A stretch of DNA of 64,000 nt from Chondrilla cf. caribensis. Its lineage: Eukaryota; Porifera; Demospongiae; Chondrillida; Chondrillidae. Shown one piece after another: positions 63,404-64,000 of the stretch (positions are counted from its first letter, which is position 1; every line of letters begins with the position of its first letter). The notes under the pieces were generated by a model. The model saw only the letters and a list, made by a program, of their open reading frames with translations, was not told the origin of the DNA and made no database searches. The stretch covers positions 992,501 to 1,056,500 of the forward strand of contig OZ026548.1 in assembly GCA_964020155.1 (NCBI GenBank), written 5' to 3'. Both the position numbers and the translations under genes were made by a program.

Positions 63404-64000
63404 GTGCTATTAGAAGTGACACACACAAGAGTTCACCTTTTTATCAACTATCTGAAGTGTCTCTAACACATCCCTTGTCACCTAATCCTCAAGCCCTAAT
63501 ATGTCCACATTACCTCATCCTGAGTAACATTCCTGTTGCATTGGAATGACCTGCTAAGGCACTACGACCAAACCTGTTCACCCTCTACTGATTCCATGAT
63601 TTGAGTTGGAGCACCTGTCAAATTCCTAGATAATATATTTGTACGTGGTACCTGTTGTATCGACCGTTGTGGGTTTGTTGTGAGTGTGTTTGAGTACAAA
63701 CATGTGTATATACATACGTATATAAGCATTATCTTTGTATAAACATAATATTATGCATATACGTACGTACGTCATAGAGCGGTGTGTACATGTGTACATC
63801 CTTCTATCCTTTATCTCCTTGTAGCTGGCTCTCCTCGTCTGCCTCCCATTAAAAGCGGTTTCCATGGAAGATTATCAAGAGCCAATGCAGAGAAGAAGCT
63901 CAATGCAGCTGAAAACACTGTGGTGGGAGACTACCTGCTGAGAGAGAGCAATAAGCCCACAAAAGGAAAGACACAGATTGTGATTAGCCTCAAAACTACT
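59940..64000 (+). CDS. SH2-domain docking/adaptor protein, 5' part (continues beyond window)
   Basis: Exons 59940-60510, 62714-63178 and 63825 onward join in phase 1. A second possible donor at 63166 (CACCAG|GTAACA) is also in phase and would drop GNRR-type residues. The N-terminus is basic and proline-rich (KPSPKPR at 15-21, RPVPKPRK at 43-50: PxxP motifs for SH3 domains). Tyrosine motifs follow: DYVNS (Tyr66), DYINEN (Tyr116), DYINAP (Tyr124), QYVDM (Tyr158), TYVQM (Tyr176) and VYQVP (Tyr198). pYxN sites are known Grb2 SH2 ligands, pYxxM sites PI3K p85 ligands and pYxxP sites Crk-type ligands. Exon 2 is Ser/Pro-rich and disordered. Exon 3 begins an SH2 domain (FHGRLSRANAEKKL, then DYLLRES with the phosphate-binding Arg). 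Likely a cytosolic scaffold for tyrosine-kinase signalling; a kinase C-terminal to the SH2 cannot be excluded because the gene is cut. Confidence 0.8.
60511..62713 (+). other. Intron 1 of the SH2-protein gene
   Basis: A 2.2-kb intron containing a CA microsatellite at 60827-60880 and no further exon that I can support. A short C-rich/G-rich block lies near 62466-62477. Confidence 0.6.
63253..63402. repeat. Facing GT and CA microsatellites
   Basis: A (GT)n tract (about 63253-63290) is followed 50 bp later by a (CA)n tract (about 63340-63402) in the same intron. As reverse complements they could pair in the transcript to form a long hairpin. Confidence 0.9.

Overview
The window looks like nuclear DNA of a marine sponge, most likely a demosponge. 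Genes carry many introns with GT..AG borders, several have AATAAA or ATTAAA poly(A) signals, and long CA/GT microsatellites are common. The strongest taxonomic clue is a pair of genes whose C-terminal domain I recognise as that of sponge short-chain collagen C4 (spongin-type). All family assignments come from reading translated exons and from memory of the families; no database search was run.

Layout. Positions 69-404 hold the last two coding exons of an unrecognised plus-strand gene. Two tandem plus-strand paralogues follow (1138-9342 and 9965-16827). Each encodes about 1,300 residues with an N-terminal death domain, a class-3-lipase-like alpha/beta hydrolase domain, a long helical middle and a C-terminal P-loop GTPase. 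I know of no named family with this order, and this is my main candidate for an undescribed system. A single-exon aspartyl/asparaginyl beta-hydroxylase gene lies on the minus strand (17134-18486) and carries an in-frame 36-bp minisatellite inside its catalytic domain. Only 64 bp separate its start codon from that of a plus-strand axonemal dynein heavy chain of the DNAH10 type (18551-59439; 56 exons and 4,663 residues in my model).

The 17th intron of the dynein gene (27366-34597) contains two complete antisense spongin-type collagen genes, themselves a tandem duplication of about 3.3 kb. Downstream, from 59940 to the window edge, lies the 5' part of a gene for an SH2-domain docking protein rich in tyrosine motifs.

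How the genes may relate. DNAH10 would drive flagella (choanocytes, sperm, larval cells); the collagens would build extracellular skeleton; the hydroxylase would act in the secretory pathway. The death/lipase/GTPase pair has the domain logic of innate-immune or cell-death sensors, but this is inference. Introns are filled with TACGTA/TACATA-rich sequence, several small inverted-repeat elements (pogo-like and others), a tRNA-like SINE, foldback hairpins and minisatellites, and several of these sit on or beside splice sites.
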